Shown here: positions 8,593-17,064 of the stretch, piece by piece
How the letters are laid out: every line of letters begins with the position of its first letter
Numbering within the stretch: position 1 is the first letter of the stretch
Source: Mesorhizobium neociceri
GTDB taxonomy: Bacteria > Pseudomonadota > Alphaproteobacteria > Rhizobiales > Rhizobiaceae
Assembly: GCF_013520985.1 (NCBI RefSeq)
Contig: NZ_JACDTY010000004.1
Location: 310,001-374,000 of the forward strand
Reading direction: 5' to 3'
DNA length: 64,000 bases
Translations under genes and position numbers: made by a program
Notes under the pieces: generated by a model
The model's database searches: none
What the model was told of the DNA's origin: nothing
Seen by the model: only the letters and a program-made list of their open reading frames with translations

Positions 8593-9459
8593 TCAGCCAG
8601 CCCGTTGGGTCGGACGACAGGCCTCGAAAGCGGCATCGATGACGGCAAGCTTGGCGGCCTGTACGGTCATATATTCCTGGTAGAAGCTGTTCGAGACCCA
8701 CATCACCGAATGTCCGCGCCGGCCCATCCAGCCGACGCTGCCGAGCTTTTCGGCGTCGCGCAATTTGCGCGCCAGATGGGTGCGCGAGAGTTTTAACCAA
8801 CTGGCGAATTCGCCGATCGAAACCACGCTGGTCGGGATCCGGTCGAGGCTGGCATTGTCCGGGTCGATGCCGGACATCAGCCAATCCATGACGATGCCGC
8901 CATTGTTGAGCCAGATAAACAGCGAAAAGGTCTGCTTGGGTTCGCGCACCGGGTTGGAGGAAAGCAGGCCTTCCGCCACCATCGGCTGCAGCCTGGCGAT
9001 CATGCCGTGCTGCTCGAGAAACACGGTGAGGCGGTTGCCGCCGTCGAGACCGTCGAGTGTGCGCAGATGTGCGACCACCCAGCCATCGAATTCCTTCAGC
9101 GTCGCCGCCGTCACCTGAAAGGGGTGGGCTCGTCCGTCGCCGGTATGCGGCAGGTATTCGATGATGTGATAGTGCAGCATCTCCTTGATGAAGGCCTCGG
9201 CCGTGTTGCGGCTGGCGACTGAATAGTGAAGCACGTCATCGATGAAGCGGGCCAGTGTCAGTTCCGTGCGAGGATCGCGCGGATCGCGAGCGAAATGCAG
9301 GGCAAGGCCGGTGTGGGCCAGCAGCCAGCGCTGTTGCGTGGCGAATACGGCGGCCAGGCGCGGGCTCGTTTCATAGATGTGCAGCAGCGCTTTCGACTGC
9401 GCCTGGACATGACGATGCAGCGCCGGATGGCCGGCAATATATTCGAAATTCAGCGCCAT
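8593..9459 (-). CDS. Hypothetical protein with possible C-terminal winged-helix segment
   Basis: A 288-residue protein that I do not assign to a family. The start is the ATG at 9459, preceded by GGAGGACGAGGAGG; a longer in-frame extension upstream has no protein-like composition. Sequence is mostly helical. Residues ~220-260 (SIGEFASWLKLSRTHLARKLRDAEKLGSVGW) resemble a helix-turn-helix, and the segment after it (GHSVMWVSNSFYQEY) could be a wing, so a DNA-binding role is possible. It lacks signal peptide and membrane segments. It is convergent with the aldehyde dehydrogenase gene and has no operon partner. Confidence 0.7.
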   Translation of the reverse strand: MALNFEYIAGHPALHRHVQAQSKALLHIYETSPRLAAVFATQQRWLLAHTGLALHFARDPRDPRTELTLARFIDDVLHYSVASRNTAEAFIKEMLHYHIIEYLPHTGDGRAHPFQVTAATLKEFDGWVVAHLRTLDGLDGGNRLTVFLEQHGMIARLQPMVAEGLLSSNPVREPKQTFSLFIWLNNGGIVMDWLMSGIDPDNASLDRIPTSVVSIGEFASWLKLSRTHLARKLRDAEKLGSVGWMGRRGHSVMWVSNSFYQEYMTVQAAKLAVIDAAFEACRPTQRAG

Positions 9460-9929
9460 CCTCCTCGTCCTCCGGCCAGCCCCCCGGCAGCGAAGACGCA
9501 ACCACATTTCCAGCCTTAGCCGCCCGTGTCCAGCCATGCCAACCCGGACAAAAGGCCTAGAGCTGTCGATGGTTCCACAGACACGTTGAAACCGCCCCAT
9601 CTCTTTGATTTTGGGGCAATTGCTCGGGGAAAGCGCCACGCGCTTTTCCCAGGAAAACCGTTTCACACTTTTCCCGCGATTGCTCTTGTCCGTTCGCGCC
9701 CGGCCGACGGCGCAGCCAGCATCGTCGCGCAGAATGCCGATGCCCTTGGTAGCGGAGTGCCGCTGCCGGTCTTCTTCACCGGCTTCGCCGTGAATGGGGA
9801 TGCGCAGACCCCTGATCGAAGACCCGCACTTCGACAAGGCAGCGCTCTGCCGCAGCATGGCGACAGTTGCCGTGGTGTGTGTCGTCGCGTCGGCCCAATG
9901 AGCGGCGGTAGCGAGGCCGCCGATTTGTT
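9460..9929. other. Gene-free 470-bp stretch with a possible dispersed rhizobial repeat
   Basis: No convincing gene on either strand. At about 9636-9690 lies a segment of the style GGAAAACCGTTTCACACTTTT, which resembles a short intergenic element that recurs in rhizobial genomes (from memory). The rest (9700-9929) has coding-like GC bias, but frames are short and unrecognised; it may be decayed coding DNA. Confidence 0.35.
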
Positions 9930-10691
9930 TCAGGGATTGCGGCCTGTAGGCCTGCCCGTGCGCGAAAATGATGTCCGCAGGCGGTAGCGGTCGCCGGCGT
10001 AGCGGATGGTCGAGGACAGCAGCGGCCGGCCGACGGTGTCGACGATGAGCTGGCGCATCACCAAAGTGGATTTGCCGACGTCGATGTCGAGGTGCCGCGC
10101 CAGAACAGGATCGGCATCATGCGCCTCGATCGTGGTTTCGGCGCGTGCCAGGTCGACACCGGCATCGATCAGCAGGCCAAACAGCGACGCATTGCTGAAG
10201 TCGATGCGGCTGAGATCGGGAACGAGGCTTGCTGCAAAGAACGAGGTGTCGACGGCGACCGGGACCTGGTCGAGGCGGCGGATACGCTCGAGGTGAAACA
10301 GCGTCGCACCCGGCGCGATGGAAAGCTCCTCGGCCTCGTCAAGCGAGGCCGGCGCCTGTTCGGCGCGCAACACGTTGGAAGAGGGCGTCAGGCCGAGGCG
10401 TTTGGCGGTCTCGCTGAAGGATTCCAGCGTGTTGGGAAACTCCTTCGGCACCTTGGACGAGACATACCAGCCGCGCCCGTGCGAGGGCGTCAGCACGCCT
10501 TCCTCGACGAGGCTCTGCAAGGCCCGGCGCAAGGTCACCCTTGAGATCGACATGCGCGTGAACAGGTCGCGCTCGGCCGGCAGGCGCGCGCCGGAGGCAA
10601 GCTTGCCTGACGCGATCTCCTGCAGGATCGCATCGGCGGCCTGCCGCCAGAGTGGTTCGGGTCCGTCCGACTGCAGTGGCGAGCCCTCCAT
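9930..10691 (-). CDS. GntR-family transcriptional regulator (HutC/UTRA subfamily)
   Basis: A 253-residue regulator. Residues ~15-80 form the GntR winged helix (LASGARLPAERDLFTRMSISRVTLRRALQSLVEEGVL), and residues ~95-245 are a UTRA ligand-binding domain (LFHLERIRRLDQVPVAVDTSFF; STIRYAGDRYRLR). The start is placed at the ATG at 10691, which has AAGGGG at proper spacing; an upstream in-frame ATG at 10718 has no ribosome site. The gene overlaps the stop of the oxidoreductase gene that precedes it, so the two are co-transcribed. It probably senses a phosphorylated sugar, as many UTRA regulators do, and binds the dyad at 11810-11832. Confidence 0.9.
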   Translation of the reverse strand: MEGSPLQSDGPEPLWRQAADAILQEIASGKLASGARLPAERDLFTRMSISRVTLRRALQSLVEEGVLTPSHGRGWYVSSKVPKEFPNTLESFSETAKRLGLTPSSNVLRAEQAPASLDEAEELSIAPGATLFHLERIRRLDQVPVAVDTSFFAASLVPDLSRIDFSNASLFGLLIDAGVDLARAETTIEAHDADPVLARHLDIDVGKSTLVMRQLIVDTVGRPLLSSTIRYAGDRYRLRTSFSRTGRPTGRNP

Positions 10692-10696
10692 CACGG

Positions 10697-11731
10697 TCAC
10701 CCCTTGATCTTTTCCCATACGCCCGTTCGCATCGAACGGTAGCAGGCGTCAATTATGTGGTTGACGATGACGCCATCCTCGAAGGTTTCCAATGGCGTTG
10801 TCCCGGCCGCGAAGTGATCGACAAAATGGCGCATCTGTTGCGAAAAGCCATAGGCGCGGGTTTCCTCCGGCACCGGATAGACCCAGCCGGTCTCGGCATC
10901 GGCCTTTTCGACGAGATAGCCCACCGGCTTCTCGATGAAGCCCCAGACCGGGCCGACCGACGTGTCGGTGACGATGCGGCCGGCGGAGCCGACGAGTTCG
11001 TGGCGCAGCTGCATGCCGCCTTTCTCGATCCATGAGGATTCGATCGTGGCGAGTTGGCCGCCTGCGAACTTCAACAGCGCGATTGCGGTGTCTTCCCCGG
11101 TTGTCTTATCACCGTGGACGAGTGTTGCGCCCCAGGCCATCACTTCGGTGATCTCATTGTCCTTGCCGAAGAAGTGGCGGGCGCTCTCGACGGTGTGGCA
11201 GCCCATGTCGAGCAGGGCGCCGCCGCCGGCCAACTCGGCGTTCCAGAAATGCGGCGCGTGCGGCCCGGAATGCGCCTCACGCGCCCGCATGGTCAAGAGA
11301 TTGCCGATGCCGCCGGCCTGGATCATCTGGTGGGCCTTGGCGATGTTGGGGGAAAACACCGCGCATTCGGCATAGCCGTGCCAGATGCCGGCGCGCTGGA
11401 CGATGTCGAGGATTTCCTGCGCCTCCTTGCCGGTCCGCGCCAGCGGCTTGGTGCAGATGACGGCCTTGCCGTGTTTGGCGGCCGTCCTGACGGCTTCGAG
11501 ATGGATTTCGTTGGGCAGCGCGATTACCACCAGACCGACCTTGGGATCGGCGCACAGCGCGTCGATATCCCGGTGGGCGGTGACCTTGGGACCCCATTTC
11601 TTGGCGAAGGCCGTGGCGCGCTCGAAACTGCGCGAGGAGCAGGCCACGAGCTCGGCATTGCGCACGTCGAGCAGCGAGTCCGCGTAGGTCTCCGCAATGA
11701 AGCCCGAACCCAGAATTCCAACTCCAATCAT
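10697..11731 (-). CDS. Gfo/Idh/MocA-family sugar oxidoreductase
   Basis: A 344-residue NAD(P)-dependent oxidoreductase. The N terminus has the Rossmann signature GVGILGSGFIAETYADSL, followed by the family motif CTKPLARTGKEA (~residues 94-105; Lys-Pro pair involved in cofactor and substrate binding) and the substrate domain with LLDMGCHTVESARHFFG. Such enzymes oxidise or reduce sugar or inositol hydroxyls. It is the first gene of a leftward operon with the UTRA regulator and faces the ABC sugar transporter operon across a 176-bp region holding a regulator dyad, so it likely acts on the imported sugar. Confidence 0.88.
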   Translation of the reverse strand: MIGVGILGSGFIAETYADSLLDVRNAELVACSSRSFERATAFAKKWGPKVTAHRDIDALCADPKVGLVVIALPNEIHLEAVRTAAKHGKAVICTKPLARTGKEAQEILDIVQRAGIWHGYAECAVFSPNIAKAHQMIQAGGIGNLLTMRAREAHSGPHAPHFWNAELAGGGALLDMGCHTVESARHFFGKDNEITEVMAWGATLVHGDKTTGEDTAIALLKFAGGQLATIESSWIEKGGMQLRHELVGSAGRIVTDTSVGPVWGFIEKPVGYLVEKADAETGWVYPVPEETRAYGFSQQMRHFVDHFAAGTTPLETFEDGVIVNHIIDACYRSMRTGVWEKIKG

Positions 11732-11809
11732 ACAGTCCTCCCAGATTTTTTGCCGTCAATCCGATGCTGCCAGCCGGACAGCGACCTCTCGATGAGAAAA
11801 GACAACACA

Positions 11810-11832
11810 ATACCACTTGTCACAAGATGTAT
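11810..11832. promoter_or_regulatory. Candidate HutC/UTRA-type operator between divergent operons
   Basis: A 23-bp dyad centred on 11821: CTTGT-C-ACAAG is perfect, and the outer ATAC/GTAT pairs also match (9 of 11 positions overall). CTTGT...ACAAG arms are typical of HutC-subfamily GntR sites. It lies between the start of the oxidoreductase/GntR operon (leftward) and the solute-binding protein gene (rightward), where one bound repressor could control both. Confidence 0.6.
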
Positions 11833-11907
11833 CAGTAGGTATGGTCCGAGGCAACAGTGCAAAATCGTGAATCCACACGAGGCACCATCTTGAGGGAGAG
11901 CAGGACA

Positions 11908-13176
11908 ATGCGTTCCATACGTGTATCGATCCCGCTGGCGGCGACGCTTGGCGTGATGTTTTCAAGCGGCGTCGGCGCCGCATTTGCCGACCCGGTGACC
12001 ATCACCTTGAACAGCTGGCGCACCGAGGACATCGCGGTGTGGCAGGACACCATCCTGCCGGCCTTCGAGGCCAAGCACCCTGATATCAAGGTCGAGTTCG
12101 CGCCGATCAACACCAACGAGTATAACGCCGCGGTACAGTCGCAGATCGAAGGCGGCGCCGGTGGCGACCTGATCACCTGTCGCCCGTTCGACGTGAACCG
12201 CGAATGGATCAAGCGCGGCTATTTCGAATCGCTGGAAGGCCTGCCGGGCCTGGCGAATTTCGACAAGACCTCGCGCGCCGCGTGGTCGGGTGCGGACGAC
12301 AAGACCTACTGCCTGCCGGTCGCCGCCGTGCTCGCCGGCTTCTACTACAATGCCGACATCTTCAAGGAACTGGGCCTGAAGGTGCCGACCACCAGCGCCG
12401 AGTTCATCGACGTGCTCACGGCAATCAAGAAGGACGGCCGCTACACGCCGCTCGCCTATGGTTCGGCCGAATCCTGGCAGCTCGCCTATAACGGTCTGTA
12501 CTCGATCGGCCCTGCCTACTGGAAAGGCGAGGAGGGTCGGCTCGGCCTGATCGACGGCAAGAAGAAGCTGACCGATCCGGAATTCGTCGACGCCATTGCT
12601 GCTTTCGAAGCCTGGAAGCCGTTCCTGCCGTCGGGTCAGGAAAGCCTGAACTATGCGGACATGACGCAGCTGTTCACGCTCGGCAAGGCGGCCATCCTTC
12701 CCGACGGTTCGTGGGACATCAACCAGGCGACCTCGACCGGCCTCAACGTCGGCGTGTTCGGGCCGCCGGTGCCGAAGGCTGGCGACAAGCGCTACCTCCA
12801 GGAAATGCCTGACATGGGCATCGGCATCAACGCCAAGAGCGCGCACAAGGACGCGGCCAAGACCTTCCTCGACTGGGTTGCCGGTCCTGAATTCCAGGAG
12901 CTCTATGTCAACGCCGCGCCTGGCTTCTTTGCCATGAGCTCGAAGCCGGTGACCTACAAGAACAAGCTGGCGCAAGACTTTGCCGACCTGAAGAAAGGCG
13001 CCGAACTGACGCCGCGCCTGGCGCTGGATCGCCTGAGTGCCGGCACGCCGCCGCTCGACGACGAGACCTGGCGCCTGCTGCAGGTGATGTTCACCAAGTC
13101 CGATGTCACGCCGCAGCAGGTTGCGACCGAACTCCAGGCCGGGCTCGCCTCCTGGTACGGACCGCAGAAGAAGTAA
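11908..13176 (+). CDS. ABC sugar transporter, periplasmic solute-binding protein
   Basis: A 422-residue family-1 extracellular solute-binding protein. The start at 11908 has GAGGGAGAGCAGGA upstream and gives a proper signal peptide (MRSIRVSIPLAATLGVMFSSGVGAAFADP, cleaved near AFA-D). The mature part shows the fold's usual landmarks (TITLNSWRTEDIAVWQ; NTNEYNAAVQSQIEGGAGGD; GKAAILPDGSWD). It is the first gene of a rightward operon with two permeases, SIS and ROK enzymes and an ATPase. The ligand is a sugar or amino sugar by context. Confidence 0.9.
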   Translation: MRSIRVSIPLAATLGVMFSSGVGAAFADPVTITLNSWRTEDIAVWQDTILPAFEAKHPDIKVEFAPINTNEYNAAVQSQIEGGAGGDLITCRPFDVNREWIKRGYFESLEGLPGLANFDKTSRAAWSGADDKTYCLPVAAVLAGFYYNADIFKELGLKVPTTSAEFIDVLTAIKKDGRYTPLAYGSAESWQLAYNGLYSIGPAYWKGEEGRLGLIDGKKKLTDPEFVDAIAAFEAWKPFLPSGQESLNYADMTQLFTLGKAAILPDGSWDINQATSTGLNVGVFGPPVPKAGDKRYLQEMPDMGIGINAKSAHKDAAKTFLDWVAGPEFQELYVNAAPGFFAMSSKPVTYKNKLAQDFADLKKGAELTPRLALDRLSAGTPPLDDETWRLLQVMFTKSDVTPQQVATELQAGLASWYGPQKK

Positions 13177-13190
13177 TCCGGCACCGCTTC

Positions 13191-13259
13191 GCGCATGCCT
13201 TGCCATGAGGCGGGGCATGCGCAAGCCTGACGACATGCCGGCGCATTCGTGCCGGCATG
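13191..13259 (+). other. Two intercistronic hairpins after the binding-protein gene
   Basis: Two perfect 9-bp stems follow the stop: 13191-13199 with 13214-13222, and 13234-13242 with 13251-13259. Neither is followed by a T-run, so they look like REP-type mRNA-stabilising or attenuating hairpins, which often allow more binding protein than permease to be made. Confidence 0.6.
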
Positions 13260-13275
13260 AAGATGAGGTTTTGCT

Positions 13276-14163
13276 TTGATATCTCCCGCTGCCGCTTATC
13301 GAAACCTGTTGCTGTTCGTTCTGCCGGCGCTGGCCGTTTATCTGGTCTTTGCCGTGCTGCCGCTGGCGACCTCGATCGTCATGAGCTTCTTCCAGACCAG
13401 CGGCGCCTCGGGTGACGTCTTTGTCGGCCTTGCCAATTACGAGCGGCTGTTTACGCACCCGACCATCAGCGCCCGTTTCTGGAATGCACTGCTCAACAAC
13501 ATGCAGTATTTCGCCATCCATCTGATTGTCGAAGTGCCGATGGGGCTGCTGCTGGCGGCATTGCTCACGTCGGGAAAACTGGCGCGATCGGAAGGCATCT
13601 ACCGCACGCTGCTGTTCATCCCGGCGACGCTGTCGGTGGTCATTGTCGGCTTTGTCTGGCGGCTGATCATCAACCCGCTCTGGGGCCTGGTCGGCTTCCC
13701 GCTGCTGGGCACGGAATCGACGGCGCTCACCACCATTTCGCTAATGTCGGTCTGGCAGTATTTCGGCATCCCGATGGTCTTCCTCTACAGCGCCTTGCTG
13801 GCCGTGCCCAACGAGCTGGTCGAAGCCGCCAACATCGACGGCGCCGGCGGCTGGACGACCTTCTGGAAGATCAAGTTCCCGCTGATCGCGCCGCAATTCG
13901 GGCTGATCGCCATCCTCACCTACATCTGGACGTTCAACGGTTTCGACTTGGTGTTTGCGCTCAACGGATCAGCGCCCGGTCCGAACTACAGCACCGATAT
14001 TCTCGGCACCTATTTCTACCGCACCTTCTTCGGCTCGAGCGGCCAGCTTGCCGATCTCGATCTGGGTAGCGCGGTTGCAACGGTCATCTTCCTCACGGTG
14101 TTGCTGGTTACCGCGGCCTATTTCTGGCTGATCCAGCGCCGCCTGAAATCCTATTCGGTCTAG
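13276..14163 (+). CDS. ABC sugar transporter permease (MalF-type)
   Basis: A 295-residue inner-membrane permease of the binding-protein-dependent family with about six transmembrane segments. The cytoplasmic EAA loop, which docks on the ATPase, is visible as EAANIDGAGGWTTFWKIKFPLI (~residues 181-202). The start is a TTG at 13276, preceded by GATGAGG at good spacing; no ATG fits. It forms a heterodimer with the next permease, whose ATG is 8 bp after this stop. Confidence 0.92.
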   Translation: MISPAAAYRNLLLFVLPALAVYLVFAVLPLATSIVMSFFQTSGASGDVFVGLANYERLFTHPTISARFWNALLNNMQYFAIHLIVEVPMGLLLAALLTSGKLARSEGIYRTLLFIPATLSVVIVGFVWRLIINPLWGLVGFPLLGTESTALTTISLMSVWQYFGIPMVFLYSALLAVPNELVEAANIDGAGGWTTFWKIKFPLIAPQFGLIAILTYIWTFNGFDLVFALNGSAPGPNYSTDILGTYFYRTFFGSSGQLADLDLGSAVATVIFLTVLLVTAAYFWLIQRRLKSYSV

Positions 14164-14171
14164 GAGCTGAG

Positions 14172-15047
14172 ATGAGCGCCCAGGATCTCACTATCTCAGC
14201 CTCTCGCCGCCGCCAGGACCGCGAACCGTGGACGGTCGAGCGCATCATCGTGCATGCGCTGCTGATCGTTTTCGTTCTGCTCGCCATCGGGCCGGTGCTG
14301 ATCGTCATCATCAATTCGCTGAAGACAACGCCGGCGATTTTTGGCGGGCCGTTCGACCTGCCGACGGCCAAGACCTTCAGCCTCGAAGGCTACAAGCGCG
14401 TCTTCACCCGCGGCAATTTCATCGTCAATTACCGCAACAGCCTTGTCGTTACCGTGACGACGATCGGGCTGACCGTGGTGCTGTCGACGCTCGCCGCGTT
14501 CGCACTGGTCGAGTACCGCGTGCGGCTGGCGTCGTTGCTCGGCGGCCTGTTCGTGCTCGGCATCATGCTGCCGATCCGGCTCGGCACCATCCCGCTGATC
14601 CAGATGATGCTGGCCTGGCGGCTGATGGACACGCTGGCGGCGCTCATCCTCGTCTACACCGCCATGAGCATTCCGATCGCGGTGACGCTGATGGTCACCT
14701 ATTTTCGCACCGTTCCGACAGACCTCAAGGAAGCGGCGCGCATGGATGGCGCGAGCGAATTGCGCACCTTCTGGATCGTGCTGCCGCTGGTCAGACCGGG
14801 CCTCGCCGCGGTCGCGGCACTGACCATGCTGCCGGTCTGGAACGACCTCTGGTTCCCGCTGATCCTGGCGCCAAGCCGGCAGAACCAGACGGTGACGCTC
14901 GGTGTGCAGCAATTCGTCGGCCAGTTCATGAACGACTATCCGGCACTGCTTGCCGCACTGACGCTCGGCGCGGTGCCGCTGGTGCTGCTGTTCACCCTGT
15001 TCTCGCGGCAATTCATCAGCGGCCTGAGCAAGGGCTACAGCAAGTGA
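14172..15047 (+). CDS. ABC sugar transporter permease (MalG-type)
   Basis: A 291-residue permease with six predicted membrane segments. The EAA loop reads EAARMDGASELRTFWIVLPLV (~residues 188-208), followed by a WNDLWFPLIL segment typical of MalG-type sugar permeases. A short charged N terminus precedes the first helix. It starts 8 bp after the MalF-type gene and completes the membrane channel of the system. Confidence 0.92.
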   Translation: MSAQDLTISASRRRQDREPWTVERIIVHALLIVFVLLAIGPVLIVIINSLKTTPAIFGGPFDLPTAKTFSLEGYKRVFTRGNFIVNYRNSLVVTVTTIGLTVVLSTLAAFALVEYRVRLASLLGGLFVLGIMLPIRLGTIPLIQMMLAWRLMDTLAALILVYTAMSIPIAVTLMVTYFRTVPTDLKEAARMDGASELRTFWIVLPLVRPGLAAVAALTMLPVWNDLWFPLILAPSRQNQTVTLGVQQFVGQFMNDYPALLAALTLGAVPLVLLFTLFSRQFISGLSKGYSK

Positions 15048-15087
15048 TTTTCCACGCGCACCAATTTCGAACTGATGGAACATTGAG

Positions 15088-16131
15088 ATGCAGATAGGCA
15101 CTTACATTCGCCGGCAGCCCGCGACACTCACCAGCCTGCCAGCGGCAATCGGCGCGGAACTCGACAGTTTTTCCGGCCTGCGCCAGACGCCGGAGCGGAT
15201 CGTGCTGCTTGGCACCGGCTCGTCGATGAATGCGCTGCTGGCCGGCGCCGAGGCGCTGGAAGAGGGCACGGGCGCCTCGGTGATCGCCAAGGAGCCGGAG
15301 GCTTTCCTGCGCCTGCCGCCCAGGGCATCGGGCCAGCGCACGCTGGTTCTGGCGGCGTCGCAGTCCGGCATGAGCATCACCACGATCGAAGCGGTGCGCC
15401 TGTCGGTGCAACTCGGATTCCCGACGCTTGTCATCACCGGCGAGGCCGGCAGCCTGATTACCGAGACCGGCGCCGAGATCATCGTCATGCCGATCGGTCC
15501 GGAGACGGTCGGTCCCAAGACCATGGGTTACACCGCGACCGTTATTTCGGTGCTGGCGGTCGCCGCAAAGCTCGCCAACAAGACGGTCGATGTGTCGAGA
15601 CTGATCGCCCAGCTGGAGCAGACGGCTGAAACCGGTCTTGTGGCTGCGAAAGATCTGGTCGCCCGCTTCGGCGTTCCCGATTACATTCTGGTCGCCGGGC
15701 AGGCGACGCATCTTGGCACGGCGCTCGAAGCGTCGCTTAAGATCGCCGAAATCAGTGGCGTGCCGACCTCGGCCTTCGACACCGAAGAGGCTCTGCACGG
15801 CCATGTCTATGGCACGACCGACAAGAGCCTGGTGATCGCCATCGCGCAGACCGAGACCGAGGCGAAAGTCGCCGCCAATCTCGGCGAGGCATTGGCCGAA
15901 CTTGGGCCGCGCACCGTCGTCCTCAACCTCTCGGGATATCCGACGCCCTTCGATCTCGATGTCAGCTGGCCGACAGCGCCGGAGCAGCAATGGCTCGCCG
16001 GCTGCTGGGCGCCGATGCCGCTGCAATGGTATGGCTGCGAGCTGGCGATCGCGCGCGGCATCGATCCCGACAAGATGATCTACCCCAACCTCGGACGGCG
16101 GCTCAACGTGCGCATCCGCAAGGAGGCGTGA
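15088..16131 (+). CDS. SIS-domain sugar isomerase/deaminase-like protein
   Basis: A 347-residue double-SIS protein resembling the isomerase half of GlmS and the AgaS/FrlB deaminase-deglycase group. SIS 1 contains LLGTGSSMNALLAG (~residues 36-49) and AASQSGMSITTIEAV; SIS 2 contains VAGQATHLGTALEASLKIAEI and FDTEEALHGHVYG, where the Glu/His cluster is typically catalytic. It lacks the GlmS glutaminase domain, so it probably works on a sugar phosphate (amino-sugar deamination or ketosamine deglycation). Its stop overlaps the kinase gene start (TGATG), which suggests the two enzymes act in sequence. Confidence 0.85.
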   Translation: MQIGTYIRRQPATLTSLPAAIGAELDSFSGLRQTPERIVLLGTGSSMNALLAGAEALEEGTGASVIAKEPEAFLRLPPRASGQRTLVLAASQSGMSITTIEAVRLSVQLGFPTLVITGEAGSLITETGAEIIVMPIGPETVGPKTMGYTATVISVLAVAAKLANKTVDVSRLIAQLEQTAETGLVAAKDLVARFGVPDYILVAGQATHLGTALEASLKIAEISGVPTSAFDTEEALHGHVYGTTDKSLVIAIAQTETEAKVAANLGEALAELGPRTVVLNLSGYPTPFDLDVSWPTAPEQQWLAGCWAPMPLQWYGCELAIARGIDPDKMIYPNLGRRLNVRIRKEA

Positions 16132-17060
16132 TGGTAACCGCTGTTGGAATCGACATTGGCGGCAGCCTAGTCAAACTTGGCGTCGTCGACGGTTCAGGCA
16201 AGGTCCTAGCGCGCGGTGCTGTGCCTGTGCATCGCGATATCGAGTTCGCGGAGTTCGTCCATCTGGTCACCGAGGCGACCGAAGCGCTGAGAAAGGCGTA
16301 TCCCGATATCGCGGCTATCGGCATCGGTGTGCCCGGCACGCCCAATCCCGAGACCGGTATGCTCAACGGACGCTGCCCGGCGATCCCGGCGCTGCTGAAG
16401 GGATCGCTGTCAAAGCTGTTCGCCATTCGCTTCGGCGTGCCGGCCGTTGTCCGCAATGATGCGGTCAGCGCCACCCATGGCGAAATGCGCCACGGCGCCG
16501 GGCGTCCGTTTTCGCGCTTCGCGCTGCTGACGCTCGGCACCGGCATTGGCGGGTCCATGGTCATCGACCGCAAGGTCATCGACGGTCCGGACGGACTGCC
16601 GCCGCAGTTCGGCTGCATCTCGCTCGACCCGGCCCGCACCGACATCGCCGATCCCGTGCCGGGCATGGTCGAGAACCTCGCCAGCGCCCGCGCGCTGGTG
16701 AACCGCTATCGCCAGCTGAAACCGGACACCGACGCCAAGGACGCCGAGACCGTCGTCGATCTCGCCAAGCAAGGTGATGCGATCGCACTGCAGGTCGTCG
16801 ACGAGGTGGCGCGCTGGCTCGGCCAGATGATCGGCATCATGTCGAACATGCTCAACATCGAGGCGGCGATCATCGGCGGCGGCTTGTCGCTGGCCGGTCC
16901 CTTCTTCATCGATCGCATTGCGAGCAATGTCAGGGATTTCGTCCTGCTCAAGCCCGGCCGGCCGCCGGTGATCGTGGCGGCCGAGCATGGCAACGATGCC
17001 GGCGTGATCGGCACGGCGGCACTGGCGCTCGATATGTTCGCGCCTACGGCAAAGGAATAG
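16131..17060 (+). CDS. ROK-family sugar kinase-like protein lacking the zinc motif
   Basis: A 309-residue ASKHA-fold protein of the ROK family. The phosphate-1 motif GIDIGGSLVKLGVVD is at the N terminus, the catalytic-loop region reads VVRNDAVSATHGE (Asp is the expected base), and the second phosphate motif is LTLGTGIGGSMVID. The usual CxCGxxGCxE zinc motif is absent: that region reads PPQFGCISLDPARTD. The start at 16131 overlaps the SIS stop and has AGGAGG at the right distance. It should phosphorylate the imported sugar, the step next to the SIS enzyme, but the missing zinc site makes the exact subfamily unclear. Confidence 0.85.
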   Translation: MVTAVGIDIGGSLVKLGVVDGSGKVLARGAVPVHRDIEFAEFVHLVTEATEALRKAYPDIAAIGIGVPGTPNPETGMLNGRCPAIPALLKGSLSKLFAIRFGVPAVVRNDAVSATHGEMRHGAGRPFSRFALLTLGTGIGGSMVIDRKVIDGPDGLPPQFGCISLDPARTDIADPVPGMVENLASARALVNRYRQLKPDTDAKDAETVVDLAKQGDAIALQVVDEVARWLGQMIGIMSNMLNIEAAIIGGGLSLAGPFFIDRIASNVRDFVLLKPGRPPVIVAAEHGNDAGVIGTAALALDMFAPTAKE

Positions 17061-17064
17061 CGCC

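Noticed and set aside
9460..9858. N-terminal extension of the 8593-9459 protein
   Set aside because: Composition is not protein-like, and a strong ribosome site precedes the ATG at 9459.
11962..13521. Minus-strand frame of 519 codons opposite the sugar-binding protein gene
   Set aside because: Shadow of the binding protein, which has signal peptide and ribosome site.
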